A stretch of DNA of 64,000 bases, from contig JBIOVM010000195.1 in assembly GCA_044867785.1 (NCBI GenBank), positions 1 to 64,000 of the forward strand. Reading direction: 5' to 3'. Position 1 is the stretch's first letter. Every line of letters starts with the position of its first letter. The notes beneath the pieces are model-generated. The model saw only the letters and a program-made list of their open reading frames with translations, was not told the DNA's origin and searched no databases. Shown piece after piece: positions 1-7,464 of the stretch. Position numbers and translations under genes: made by a program. Origin of the DNA: DASRDR01 sp044867785 (lineage in GTDB: Bacteria > Methylomirabilota > Methylomirabilia > Rokubacteriales > DASRDR01).

Positions 1-434
1 GCGAACACCCCCGGATCCCCCCCCACCATGATCGTCAGCGTCCCGGCCACCGCACCCGGGACACCCCCGGAGACGGGGGCGTCGAGCATCCGGACGCCCG
101 CCGCCTCGAGGCGAGCCCCGACCTTGCGGGTCGTGGCGGGGTCGATCGTGCTCATGTCGATCGCGATCTGCCCGGGGCGCGCGCCCTCGAGGATGCCCCC
201 GACGCTCAGGTAGGCGACCTCCACCTCGGGCGAGTTCGGCACCATGCTGACGACAACGTCCGCCCGGCTCGTCGCCTCGGCAGCCGAAGCCGCGGAGGTC
301 GCCCCCTGGTCGACCGCCACCTGGACGGGCTCGGGCACCACGTCGTAGGCATGGACGCGGTACCCGGCCTTGAGCAGATTGGCGACCATGGGCAGGCCCA
401 TGTTGCCCAACCCGATGAATCCGACCGACTTCAT
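1..434 (-). CDS. NAD(P)-dependent beta-hydroxyacid dehydrogenase (3-hydroxyisobutyrate dehydrogenase family), partial
   Basis: The gene reads leftward from an ATG at 434 and runs off the left edge, so only the first 144 residues are visible. They form the N-terminal Rossmann domain: the dinucleotide-binding motif GFIGLGNMG lies at residues 5-13, a typical hydrophobic strand ends in VVSMVPN, and the substrate-binding signature DAPVSGG lies near residues 120-126. Family members oxidise 3-hydroxyisobutyrate, tartronate semialdehyde precursors or related beta-hydroxyacids in the cytoplasm; the visible part does not reveal the substrate. The catalytic lysine lies beyond the window edge. The gene is divergent from the small genes starting at 609, with about 174 bases between them. 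The family is certain, the substrate unknown. Confidence 0.9.
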   Translation of the reverse strand, partial: MKSVGFIGLGNMGLPMVANLLKAGYRVHAYDVVPEPVQVAVDQGATSAASAAEATSRADVVVSMVPNSPEVEVAYLSVGGILEGARPGQIAIDMSTIDPATTRKVGARLEAAGVRMLDAPVSGGVPGAVAGTLTIMVGGDPGVF

Positions 435-608
435 GCGTGGCCCTCCGCGCCGCGCGTGCGACGCCCGACATGCGTTCCGGGAAGGACGCGCCCGTCCGTA
501 CGAATCCGGGCGCACGGTCACGGCCAGTCTACAACGTGGCCGGAAGAGGACCAACCGCGCGCCGGCGGCGAGCGCGCCCCGCGCGCGTGCTACAATCCGG
601 CCGCCACG

Positions 609-806
609 ATGGTCCTGCGCGACTGGGTCATTCTCGTCACCGGGACGCTCCTCGGCATCGTCTCCCTGACGGCCGACCTGCTCGGGATCGGCGCCTTTCC
701 GGGCTTCGGCTGGAAGCAGGTCGTGGGCACGGTGCTCGCGCTCATCCTCGTGGCGCCGGCCGCCTGGCGAATCTTCCGCGGCAGCCGGGAGGGCTGCACG
801 TCGTGA
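609..806 (+). CDS. small two-helix membrane protein of unknown function
   Basis: This 65-residue protein starts at the ATG at 609, preceded only by GC-rich sequence. It has two hydrophobic segments, roughly residues 5-25 and 38-57, separated by a short loop containing GIGAFPGFGWKQ. That loop and the helix pair are common in small inner-membrane proteins, but I recognise no named family. Its stop codon overlaps the GTG start of the next gene (GTGA at 803-806), so the two are probably translated together. The function is unknown. The reading frame is supported by its hydrophobic pattern and by the overlap. Confidence 0.6.
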   Translation: MVLRDWVILVTGTLLGIVSLTADLLGIGAFPGFGWKQVVGTVLALILVAPAAWRIFRGSREGCTS

Positions 807-1153
807 GCCCCCGCACGACGAGCCAGACCCGGATCCTCGACAACCTGCGGCTGGCCTCGCGGAAGGGCGACCGGACCGCCCTCGCTCTCGCGCTCGACGA
901 GATGCGCACCCTGGCCTTCAGCCCGCGCTACTGGATCCGGTACCTGACCCTGATCCAGCACCCGCTCGCTCGGCTGGTGGATCTCCTGGTCATCAAGCAG
1001 GGAGACAAGATCGCGCGACAGAAGGGATGGTCGCCGGCCGCGCGACGCGGCCGACGCCCGGCGCGCGTGAAGGCCGAGAAGCCGCCGCGGGCGAGACGCC
1101 CCGCGCCCCCGCGGCCGGGCCCGCAGCAGCCTCCCCTCTTCCCGGGGCTCTGA
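803..1153 (+). CDS. hypothetical protein with basic, proline-rich tail
   Basis: A 116-residue product starts from the GTG at 803, which shares four bases with the stop of the membrane-protein gene upstream. The first 80 residues look folded and helical, with the segment SPRYWIRYLTLIQHPLARLVD. The last 35 residues are dominated by arginine, lysine and proline (RRGRRPARVKAEKPPRARR) and are probably disordered. I recognise no family. Pairing with a small membrane protein suggests the two act together at the membrane, but nothing in the sequence indicates a reaction. It ends 27 bases before the stop of anmK on the opposite strand. Confidence 0.55.
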   Translation: MSPRTTSQTRILDNLRLASRKGDRTALALALDEMRTLAFSPRYWIRYLTLIQHPLARLVDLLVIKQGDKIARQKGWSPAARRGRRPARVKAEKPPRARRPAPPRPGPQQPPLFPGL

Positions 1154-1179
1154 CTCGCCCGCGGCGGACCGTCGAACCC

Positions 1180-2349
1180 TCAGACGACGATCTTGCCGAG
1201 CACCCGGGGGCCCGAGGCGCCGGTCGCCCCCGCCAGGTTCCCGGGACGCCCGAACAGGGTCTCGTTCGCGAGCACGGCGAACGCCACCGCCTCCTTGGCG
1301 TCGGGATCCATGCCGACCGAGTCGAGGGACCGCACGGGGACCGGGGCCAGCGCGGCTCCGAGGGCCGCCATCAGTGTCCGGTTCCGCGTTCCCCCGCCCG
1401 AGACCAGCATCTCGTCGATCGGCTCGCGGACCCACCGCCGGATTCCCGTCGCCACCGACTCGGCAACGAAGCGCGTCAGGCTGGCGAGCAGGTCCGCTTC
1501 GCGCCCGGCGTAGCGCGGCAGGAGCGGCCTCACGAAGACGTCGCCGAACGCCTCTCTTCCCGTCGACTTGGGAGGCGAGAGCGCCAAGAAGGGATGGCGG
1601 AGCAGCTCGGCGACCAGCTGGGGATCGACGCGACCCGCCGCGGCTCGCGCTCCGTCCCGGTCGAAGGTCTCGGCCCCCTGCGTCCAGGCGTGGACGACGA
1701 GGTCGAGGGGCATGTTGGCCGGCCCGAGGTCGAAGGCCCGGACCGTCTCGAGCCGCTCCGTGACGACCGTCACGTTCGCGATGCCGCCCAGGTTGAGACA
1801 CGCGCGCGTCGCGCCGACGCGCCGGAACAGGAGCCAGTCGACCAGCGGCACGAGCGGCGCCCCCTCGCCGCCCGCGGCGACGTCGCGCGGCCGGAAGTCC
1901 GCGACGACCGGCAGCCCGGTTCGCTCCGCGATGACGGCCGGCTCGGCCAGCTGCATCGTTTCCGCCCGCCCGCCGGGCTCGCTCGCCCGCGGATGATGGC
2001 GGGCGGTCTGGCCGTGGGAGCCGATCAGGTGGACCACCTTCCCGGCCCGCCTGGCGTCCTCGATCACGTCGAGCGCGGCTCGGGCGAACTCTTCCCCGAG
2101 GCGGTAGTGGGCGCGCAGGAGCTCGTCCGCCCGCGCGTCCTTCAGGGCGAGGACGCGCGCCCGAAGATCGGTGTCGAACGCGCGCGTCCGGAAATCGAGG
2201 AGGCGGGCCCGCGTCGTCTCGCCCGCTCCCGTCAGCTCCACGAGCGCGGTGTCGATCCCGTCGGCGCTCGTGCCCGAGATGAGCCCGACCACGTGCCGGG
2301 GACTGACGGACCGGAGCGCGAGGAGGCGCGCCAGCGGGTCATCCGCCAC
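1180..2349 (-). CDS. anmK: anhydro-N-acetylmuramic acid kinase
   Basis: AnmK phosphorylates and opens 1,6-anhydro-N-acetylmuramic acid released by cell-wall turnover, giving MurNAc-6-phosphate. The 389-residue protein has the family signature GLISGTSADGID near residues 22-33, the GSHGQT motif, the phosphate-binding segment LNLGGIANVT and the C-terminal VSGGGTRNRTL loop. These are ATPase motifs of the sugar kinase/Hsp70/actin fold. I chose the GTG at 2349, which overlaps the end of murQ by 11 bases, because homologues are about 370 residues long; the frame stays open to 2424, so a longer N-terminus is possible. MurQ, encoded directly upstream, uses the product of this enzyme, so the pair forms a recycling operon. 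Confidence 0.93.
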   Translation of the reverse strand: MADDPLARLLALRSVSPRHVVGLISGTSADGIDTALVELTGAGETTRARLLDFRTRAFDTDLRARVLALKDARADELLRAHYRLGEEFARAALDVIEDARRAGKVVHLIGSHGQTARHHPRASEPGGRAETMQLAEPAVIAERTGLPVVADFRPRDVAAGGEGAPLVPLVDWLLFRRVGATRACLNLGGIANVTVVTERLETVRAFDLGPANMPLDLVVHAWTQGAETFDRDGARAAAGRVDPQLVAELLRHPFLALSPPKSTGREAFGDVFVRPLLPRYAGREADLLASLTRFVAESVATGIRRWVREPIDEMLVSGGGTRNRTLMAALGAALAPVPVRSLDSVGMDPDAKEAVAFAVLANETLFGRPGNLAGATGASGPRVLGKIVV

Positions 2350-3289
2350 GTCGCGACTCCTCCCCCAGCGCCGCGCGAAGGTTGCCGCCGCGCTCGGCAA
2401 GTCGGCGGCGGGCGGCGGCGGCATCCACGCCCATGCGGTGCATCACGAGCGCGACGGCCGGCTGGCTCCCGGACCGCCGGGCCAGCGCGGTGGCCTGGCG
2501 AGGCGGGAGGCCGGTCAGCTCGCCGATGATGCGGAGGGCGCGCGCCCGGAGCTTCCGGCTCGAGGGGCGGAGATCGACCATCAGGTTTCCGTAGACCTTG
2601 CCGAGCCGCACCATCGCCCCTGTCGTGAGGGTGTGGAGGACCATCTTGGTCGCGAGCCCCGCCTTCATGCGGGTGGAGCCGGCGAGGACCTCCGGTCCGG
2701 GGCGCGGCGCGACGAGGACGTCGGCCAGCTCACGTAACGCCGCCGACGGCGCGCACGTCACCGCGATCGTCCGCGCGCCGCGGCGACGCGCCTCCTGGAG
2801 GGCGGCCAGCGCGAAGGGCGTGACGCCGCTCGCGCAGATGCCGCACACGACGTCGCGAGGCCCGACGCGGAGCCGGGCCAGCGCCCGCCGCGCGTCGGGG
2901 CCGCGATCCTCCGCGCCCTCGACCGCCCGCCACAGCGCCCGGCGCCCCCCGGCGATCACGCCCACGACCTGGGACGGCGACACGCCGAACGTGGGCGGGC
3001 ACTCGGCGGCGTCGAGGACGCCGAGCCGGCCGCTCGTCCCGGCGCCCGCGTAGAGGAGCCGCCCGCCGGCGCGGAGCTGAGAGGCGATCAAGTCCACTGC
3101 TCGCACGAGCGGCCGCCGGACCGCCGCGACGCTCGCCGCCGCGCGCCGGTCCTCCCGGGTGATCACGGCGACGAGGCGCTCCGTCGGGAGCCGGTCGAGA
3201 GCACGGAGGCGCCGGTTCGTCCGCTCGGTCGGCAGGGCTCCGTAGTCCGGCGGCCGGGCGGACGCGGGCCGGCGACGGGAAGACGCCAC
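2339..3289 (-). CDS. murQ: N-acetylmuramic acid 6-phosphate etherase
   Basis: MurQ cleaves the lactyl ether of MurNAc-6-phosphate to GlcNAc-6-phosphate and D-lactate in the cytoplasm. The 316-residue protein carries the SIS sugar-phosphate domain with GAGTSGRLGVLDAAECPPTFG-type sequence near residues 80-100, including the catalytic glutamate of the AAEC segment. The later STRMKAGLATKM segment is also characteristic. It opens with a GTG at 3289 and a serine/arginine/proline-rich stretch of about 25 residues before the conserved LPTERTN start, so the true start could lie slightly inside. It is translationally coupled to anmK downstream (11-base overlap). No sugar importer accompanies the pair, consistent with recycling of the cell's own wall rather than scavenging. 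Confidence 0.94.
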   Translation of the reverse strand: MASSRRRPASARPPDYGALPTERTNRRLRALDRLPTERLVAVITREDRRAAASVAAVRRPLVRAVDLIASQLRAGGRLLYAGAGTSGRLGVLDAAECPPTFGVSPSQVVGVIAGGRRALWRAVEGAEDRGPDARRALARLRVGPRDVVCGICASGVTPFALAALQEARRRGARTIAVTCAPSAALRELADVLVAPRPGPEVLAGSTRMKAGLATKMVLHTLTTGAMVRLGKVYGNLMVDLRPSSRKLRARALRIIGELTGLPPRQATALARRSGSQPAVALVMHRMGVDAAAARRRLAERGGNLRAALGEESRRGG

Positions 3290-3325
3290 GGCGCGCCCGA
3301 GTGCCCTACTCGCGCCGCCCGGGGC

Positions 3326-4822
3326 TCACGCGGTCGGCCGGGTCACGTAGCCGTAGCGCCGGTTGGTCCGGCCCGGGCCTTCCCGCTCGTACACCGCCTT
3401 GGCGAAGGCGATCCGGTCGGTGGCGAGCTCGGCTCGGCGGTCGTACTTGTAGAGGGCGGCCGAGTTCTCGCCGAAGATCGCGCGCTTGACCGGCCCGTCG
3501 GCCGGACCGAGCGGAGCGAAGCCGTGCTTCCGCTGCATGTCCTCGGGAATCTCCAGCCGCCGCAGCGCCTCGATCTGCCATTGCGGCGCGCCGGTCCAGA
3601 TGGCGTCGGTGCCCCAGACGACGTGGTCGGCCCCCAGCCCCTTGACGAGCTGCCCGAGCATCGCGGCGCAGAGGCGAGGCTCGGAGACCGTGCTCTGCGC
3701 GAAGATCTGCCCGAGGTCGCCGTAGACGTTCCGGACCCCGTACTTGGCCGGGATCTCGGACAGGTCCGTCACCCAGTCCACCCGCCCGGTCTGCTCGAAC
3801 TGCGCCCACCCGTCCTTCTGGGCCCCCCCGGTGAAGCGGAACGCCGAGTGGTAGATGACGAAGTTGAGCTGGGGCCAGTCCTTGGCCGCCTTTCCGACGT
3901 CGCGCACGTCGGCGTACTCGAAGAGATTCGGGAAGGCCTTCGTGGTCGACGGGGGATAGAGCCCCTTGTGCACGCAGACGTTGACGAGCCCGGCCTTCGC
4001 GAGCCGCTCGTAGAACGGATAGAGCAGCTTCTCGTCGTCCATGCGCCAGGGATGCCGCGAGAGCTGCTTGTTGGTGTTGTCGCCGACCGTGTAGCCCTTG
4101 AACGAGTCGGGCCGCAGCTCCGCGATGGCGCGGTCGACCTCGTCGAGCCAGCCGGGCATGCCGGGCATGAAGATCGCGTGCGACAGGAGGCGCCGCGAGC
4201 CGGTGAGCTTGTTCACCTTGGCGCGGGCCTCGGCCTTCATCTCGTTGGTGAGGAACCAGTCACGGGGCTCCTCGGAGCCGGAGCCCGAGATGAGGGCGAC
4301 CTTCGTGTCGCTGTCGAAGAAGATCTCCTTGAAATAGTTGGCGAACTTCAGATCCTCGAGCGTCTGCGGCTTCCCCGCCAGGGCCGGATTCCAGCCGGCC
4401 TTCCCGACGGCCTCGCGGGATCGCACGAAGCCCTCGAGGCGCGTGTCGTCGCGGAGGAAGTGGGTGTGCATGTCCATGATGAACTGGCCGGCCAGCGCCT
4501 TGGCGCGCTCGTCCGCCATCTCGGGGGTGGCGGCCTCGGCGGGACTCACGCCGAACACCGGGCCGTAGACGTCGTTCATCGCGGCGAACGCCGCCGCCAT
4601 CCCGGCCGCCGTCTGGAAGAACCGCCGCCGGCTCATGCCCTGGCGCTTGGCGAGCCGAGCACCCAGCTCCCGGATGCGGGCCTCGACCTCCCGCTGCTTC
4701 CGCGTCTGCGGGAGCGGCATGAACTCGTCGCTGGAGACGAACTGGGTCGGGATGGGCGACGAGAACGCCGCGGTCTCGGCCGGCAAGAGCTGCGCGAGCT
4801 CCGAGGGATCCAGTGCGGGCAC
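3326..4822 (-). CDS. Tat-type amidohydrolase family metal-dependent hydrolase
   Basis: A 498-residue TIM-barrel amidohydrolase (amidohydrolase_2 type). A metal-binding HxH appears as MDMHTHF near residues 113-119, and further likely ligands lie in the VCVHKG, IYHSAFR and WGTDAIW segments. A twin-arginine motif SRRRFFQ followed by an alanine-rich hydrophobic stretch lies at residues 64-85, behind about 62 residues that look folded or conserved rather than signal-like. The start is the GTG at 4822, with GGAGGA a few bases upstream; an ATG at 4636 would place the Tat motif at the very N-terminus. The product is probably exported to the periplasm. The substrate is unknown; related proteins include decarboxylases and lactonases. 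Confidence 0.8.
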   Translation of the reverse strand: MPALDPSELAQLLPAETAAFSSPIPTQFVSSDEFMPLPQTRKQREVEARIRELGARLAKRQGMSRRRFFQTAAGMAAAFAAMNDVYGPVFGVSPAEAATPEMADERAKALAGQFIMDMHTHFLRDDTRLEGFVRSREAVGKAGWNPALAGKPQTLEDLKFANYFKEIFFDSDTKVALISGSGSEEPRDWFLTNEMKAEARAKVNKLTGSRRLLSHAIFMPGMPGWLDEVDRAIAELRPDSFKGYTVGDNTNKQLSRHPWRMDDEKLLYPFYERLAKAGLVNVCVHKGLYPPSTTKAFPNLFEYADVRDVGKAAKDWPQLNFVIYHSAFRFTGGAQKDGWAQFEQTGRVDWVTDLSEIPAKYGVRNVYGDLGQIFAQSTVSEPRLCAAMLGQLVKGLGADHVVWGTDAIWTGAPQWQIEALRRLEIPEDMQRKHGFAPLGPADGPVKRAIFGENSAALYKYDRRAELATDRIAFAKAVYEREGPGRTNRRYGYVTRPTA

Positions 4823-5078
4823 GGCTCCTCCTCGGCCCGGCGCAGCCGGGCGCTCGTGACTCGGGGCGTGGTGTCTCGCTCCCGCCGATCATTGGCCGGG
4901 CGCTCCGCCGGTGTCAAGGTATCGGGACCCGTCGCCTGCGACGGCGAGACGCGGGGAAGCCGAGGCGGCGGTGCGGCGAGCCAATCCGGCGCGGACGCCA
5001 CCGGCGTAGAGCTCTCGAGATGAGCCGACACAGTCTTTGCCGTGAAGGCGCCTGTCGTTGTAGGCTCGGAGACCAAGT

Positions 5079-5900
5079 ATGCCGGCCCTAGACCTCGATG
5101 CCTACGTCGCGAGGTCGGGAGGCGTCGACCTCTCCGCGTTCGCCTGGTCGGACGTCCCTCGCCATCCGGTGTCGCCCGAAGCGATCCGGACCCTCCGCTA
5201 CATGCAGGACATCGAGAGTCACACGATCATCTACCTCCGCGAGCTTCTCGCGACCCGCGCGGTGGACGAGCCGGACGTCGCGACGTTCCTGGCCTGCTGG
5301 CTCTACGAGGAGACGTTTCACGGCCTCGCGCTCGCGCGCTTCCTGGAGGCGGCCGGCCACCCGGTCGGCGCCCGGAGCCGGCCGAGAGGGCAGGAGCCCT
5401 TCGTCAAGCGACTGGAGTCCGCCGGTGTCGCCTTTCTGTCGCGGCTCTGGCCGGACTTCTGCGCACTGCACATGACCTGGGGGGCCATCAACGAGCTGAC
5501 GACGCTCATGGGCTACCGGCGGCTCGCCAAGCTGGCCGGACATCCCGTGCTCTCGCAGCTTCTCGACCGGATCGCGCTGGACGAGTCGCGGCACTTCTTC
5601 TTCTACTACCGCCAGGCGGAGGAGCGGCTCCGCCGCCCCGGGGCCGCCCGGGTGTCCCGCCTGATCGTGGATCGCTTCTGGGCTCCGGTCGGGAGCGGCG
5701 AGCAGGCCCGGGAGGAGCTTCGCTTCCTGGCCGGCTACCTCTTCAGCGGCGACGAGGGCCGGGCCGCGGCCCGCAAGATCGACGAGACCATCCGGCGCCT
5801 GCCGGGCTTCGAGACGGTGCGCCTGGTGGAGGCCTGGATCGATTCCTTCGACTCCCGCCCACGGCTGAGGGGAGGACGAAATGGCAACCACGACGGCTGA
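5079..5900 (+). CDS. diiron ferritin-like (acyl-ACP desaturase-like) protein
   Basis: A 273-residue, mostly helical protein. It has the full set of six ligands expected for a carboxylate-bridged diiron centre: E46, E78 and H81 (EETFH), E139 (AINEL), E169 and H172 (ESRH). This E-ExxH-E-ExxH spacing is that of acyl-ACP desaturases and related ferritin-like oxidoreductases, so an O2-dependent oxidation or oxygen/peroxide removal is plausible. Its last 20 bases overlap the start of the COG3581-like gene, so it is the first gene of the operon running to 10758. Combining an oxygen-reactive diiron protein with oxygen-sensitive HgdC-type activator proteins is unusual. The fold is likely; the substrate is unknown. 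Confidence 0.75.
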   Translation: MPALDLDAYVARSGGVDLSAFAWSDVPRHPVSPEAIRTLRYMQDIESHTIIYLRELLATRAVDEPDVATFLACWLYEETFHGLALARFLEAAGHPVGARSRPRGQEPFVKRLESAGVAFLSRLWPDFCALHMTWGAINELTTLMGYRRLAKLAGHPVLSQLLDRIALDESRHFFFYYRQAEERLRRPGAARVSRLIVDRFWAPVGSGEQAREELRFLAGYLFSGDEGRAAARKIDETIRRLPGFETVRLVEAWIDSFDSRPRLRGGRNGNHDG

Positions 5901-7464
5901 GCCCTATCGCGCGTACAAGCCGAGGCCCTTCACGCGCGCCGAGCGCGACTCGGTGACCATCGTCTTCGGCGGCCTCCACTGGCGCCTCGAGCGGCTGATC
6001 CAGGCCGTGCTCGAGAACGGCGGGTACCGGGCGCGAGTCCTCCCCGTCGCGACCAAGGAGGACCTGCTCACCGGCCGCGAGGTGGCCGACATCGGGCAGT
6101 GCTGCCCGACCAGCTTCACCACCGGCAACCTCGTCAACTTCCTGCGCGCCGAGTCGCAGGCCATCGGCGCCGCCGAGGTCGCCAAGCGCTACGTCTACCT
6201 CACCGCCGGCTCGTGCGGCGCGTGCCGCTTCGGCCAATACCACCAGAGCTACGAGCTCGCCCTGCGCAACACCGGCCTCGAGGCCTTTCGCATGTTCCTC
6301 CTTGCCCAGGATCAGCTGGACCAGAAGGACGTGATGGGCGACGGTCTCGACCTCAATCTCCCGATCACGCTCGGCTGCCTCTGGGCGATCTTCTGCGCCG
6401 ACCTGGTCCAGGATCTGGAGTATCAGGTCCGGCCGTACGAGGTGGAGTCGGGCCAGACCGACGCCGTGGTCCGCGAGAGCATCGACTATCTCTACACGCT
6501 CTTCACGCAGCGGCCGCTCAAGGGCCCGTGGACCTCCGTCGGCTGGCACCTCGGCACCTCGTACTTCGTCCGGGCGCTCCGCGAGGTGCACCGGAAGTTC
6601 TCGACCGTCGAGGTCGACCGGCTCCGCGTCAAGCCGATCGTGAAGCTCACCGGCGAGTTCTACCTCCAGACGGTGGAAGGCGCGCCGAACTACAACATTC
6701 ATCGCTGGCTGGAAGCCGAGGGCGCCGAGGTGTACCCGGCCGCGGTGATCGTCTGGATGGACTACCTCCTCCGACTCGGGCTCCAGCGGTTCGAGGACTA
6801 CTCCGGCATCGAGCGGAGCGCCCGGCTGAAGCTGGCGGCCGGGCGCGGCGTCCAGGCCATCTATCGATGGACGGTCGACCGGCTCCGCGGCGCGCTCGGT
6901 GACCTGCCACACGAGATCCCGCACCAGCTCGAGCTGCGCCGGCTCGCCGCCCCGTACTTCCACAGCCGCCTCGACGGCGGCGAGGGCGACATGCTGGTCG
7001 GCAAGGCGCTCTGGGCCCTTCTGAAGAAGAAGGCCCACATGATCTGCGAGCTCTCCCCCTACTCGTGCATGCCGAACACCATGAGCATCGGCGCGATGGC
7101 CGGCGTCGTCGGGAGGCATCCCGACCTCCTGTACGCGCCGCTCGAGATCAAGGGGGACGCCGAGGTTCACGCGCTGTCGCGCTGCCAGATGATCCTGACC
7201 GAGGCGAAGAAGCGCGCCCAGCGCGAGCTCGACGAGACCCTGGAGCGCACCGGGCTCACGGTCGAAGAGGTACGCGCCTACCTCGAGGCGCATCCCGCGA
7301 TGCGCCGCGCGACGTATCGCGTGCCGCGGGGCGGGATCGCCGCCGGCACCGCTGCCAACGTCGTGCTGGACGTGGCCGGCCGCTTGGGCCGCGAGCGTCC
7401 GTGGCGCGGCCTGTCCCGGGCTCGCGGCGCCCGGCGCCCGGCCGCGGCTCCGGTGGCCTCGTGA
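5881..7464 (+). CDS. COG3581-like protein related to 2-hydroxyacyl-CoA dehydratase components
   Basis: A 527-residue protein with the cysteine signatures of the COG3581 family, otherwise found as the C-terminal part of giant CoA-enzyme activase fusions. It has C74-C75 in a CCPTSFTTGN motif, C112 and C115 in SCGACRFGQY, and C389 and C396 in ICELSPYSCMPN. These cysteines are candidates for iron-sulfur cluster ligation. The last 40 residues are alanine/arginine-rich and probably a tail. The gene overlaps the diiron gene before it by 20 bases and the ATPase gene after it by four (GTGA). In the HgdC/HgdB paradigm an ATPase drives an electron into a partner cluster protein; this product may be one such partner. 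The reaction is unknown. Confidence 0.8.
   Translation: MATTTAEPYRAYKPRPFTRAERDSVTIVFGGLHWRLERLIQAVLENGGYRARVLPVATKEDLLTGREVADIGQCCPTSFTTGNLVNFLRAESQAIGAAEVAKRYVYLTAGSCGACRFGQYHQSYELALRNTGLEAFRMFLLAQDQLDQKDVMGDGLDLNLPITLGCLWAIFCADLVQDLEYQVRPYEVESGQTDAVVRESIDYLYTLFTQRPLKGPWTSVGWHLGTSYFVRALREVHRKFSTVEVDRLRVKPIVKLTGEFYLQTVEGAPNYNIHRWLEAEGAEVYPAAVIVWMDYLLRLGLQRFEDYSGIERSARLKLAAGRGVQAIYRWTVDRLRGALGDLPHEIPHQLELRRLAAPYFHSRLDGGEGDMLVGKALWALLKKKAHMICELSPYSCMPNTMSIGAMAGVVGRHPDLLYAPLEIKGDAEVHALSRCQMILTEAKKRAQRELDETLERTGLTVEEVRAYLEAHPAMRRATYRVPRGGIAAGTAANVVLDVAGRLGRERPWRGLSRARGARRPAAAPVAS

Noticed and set aside
5026..5041. A sigma-54-like site (CGACAC-N5-TTGCC) upstream of the diiron gene
   Set aside because: The invariant GG of the -24 element is GA and the first base is wrong, so it is much weaker than the two sites near 17 kb.
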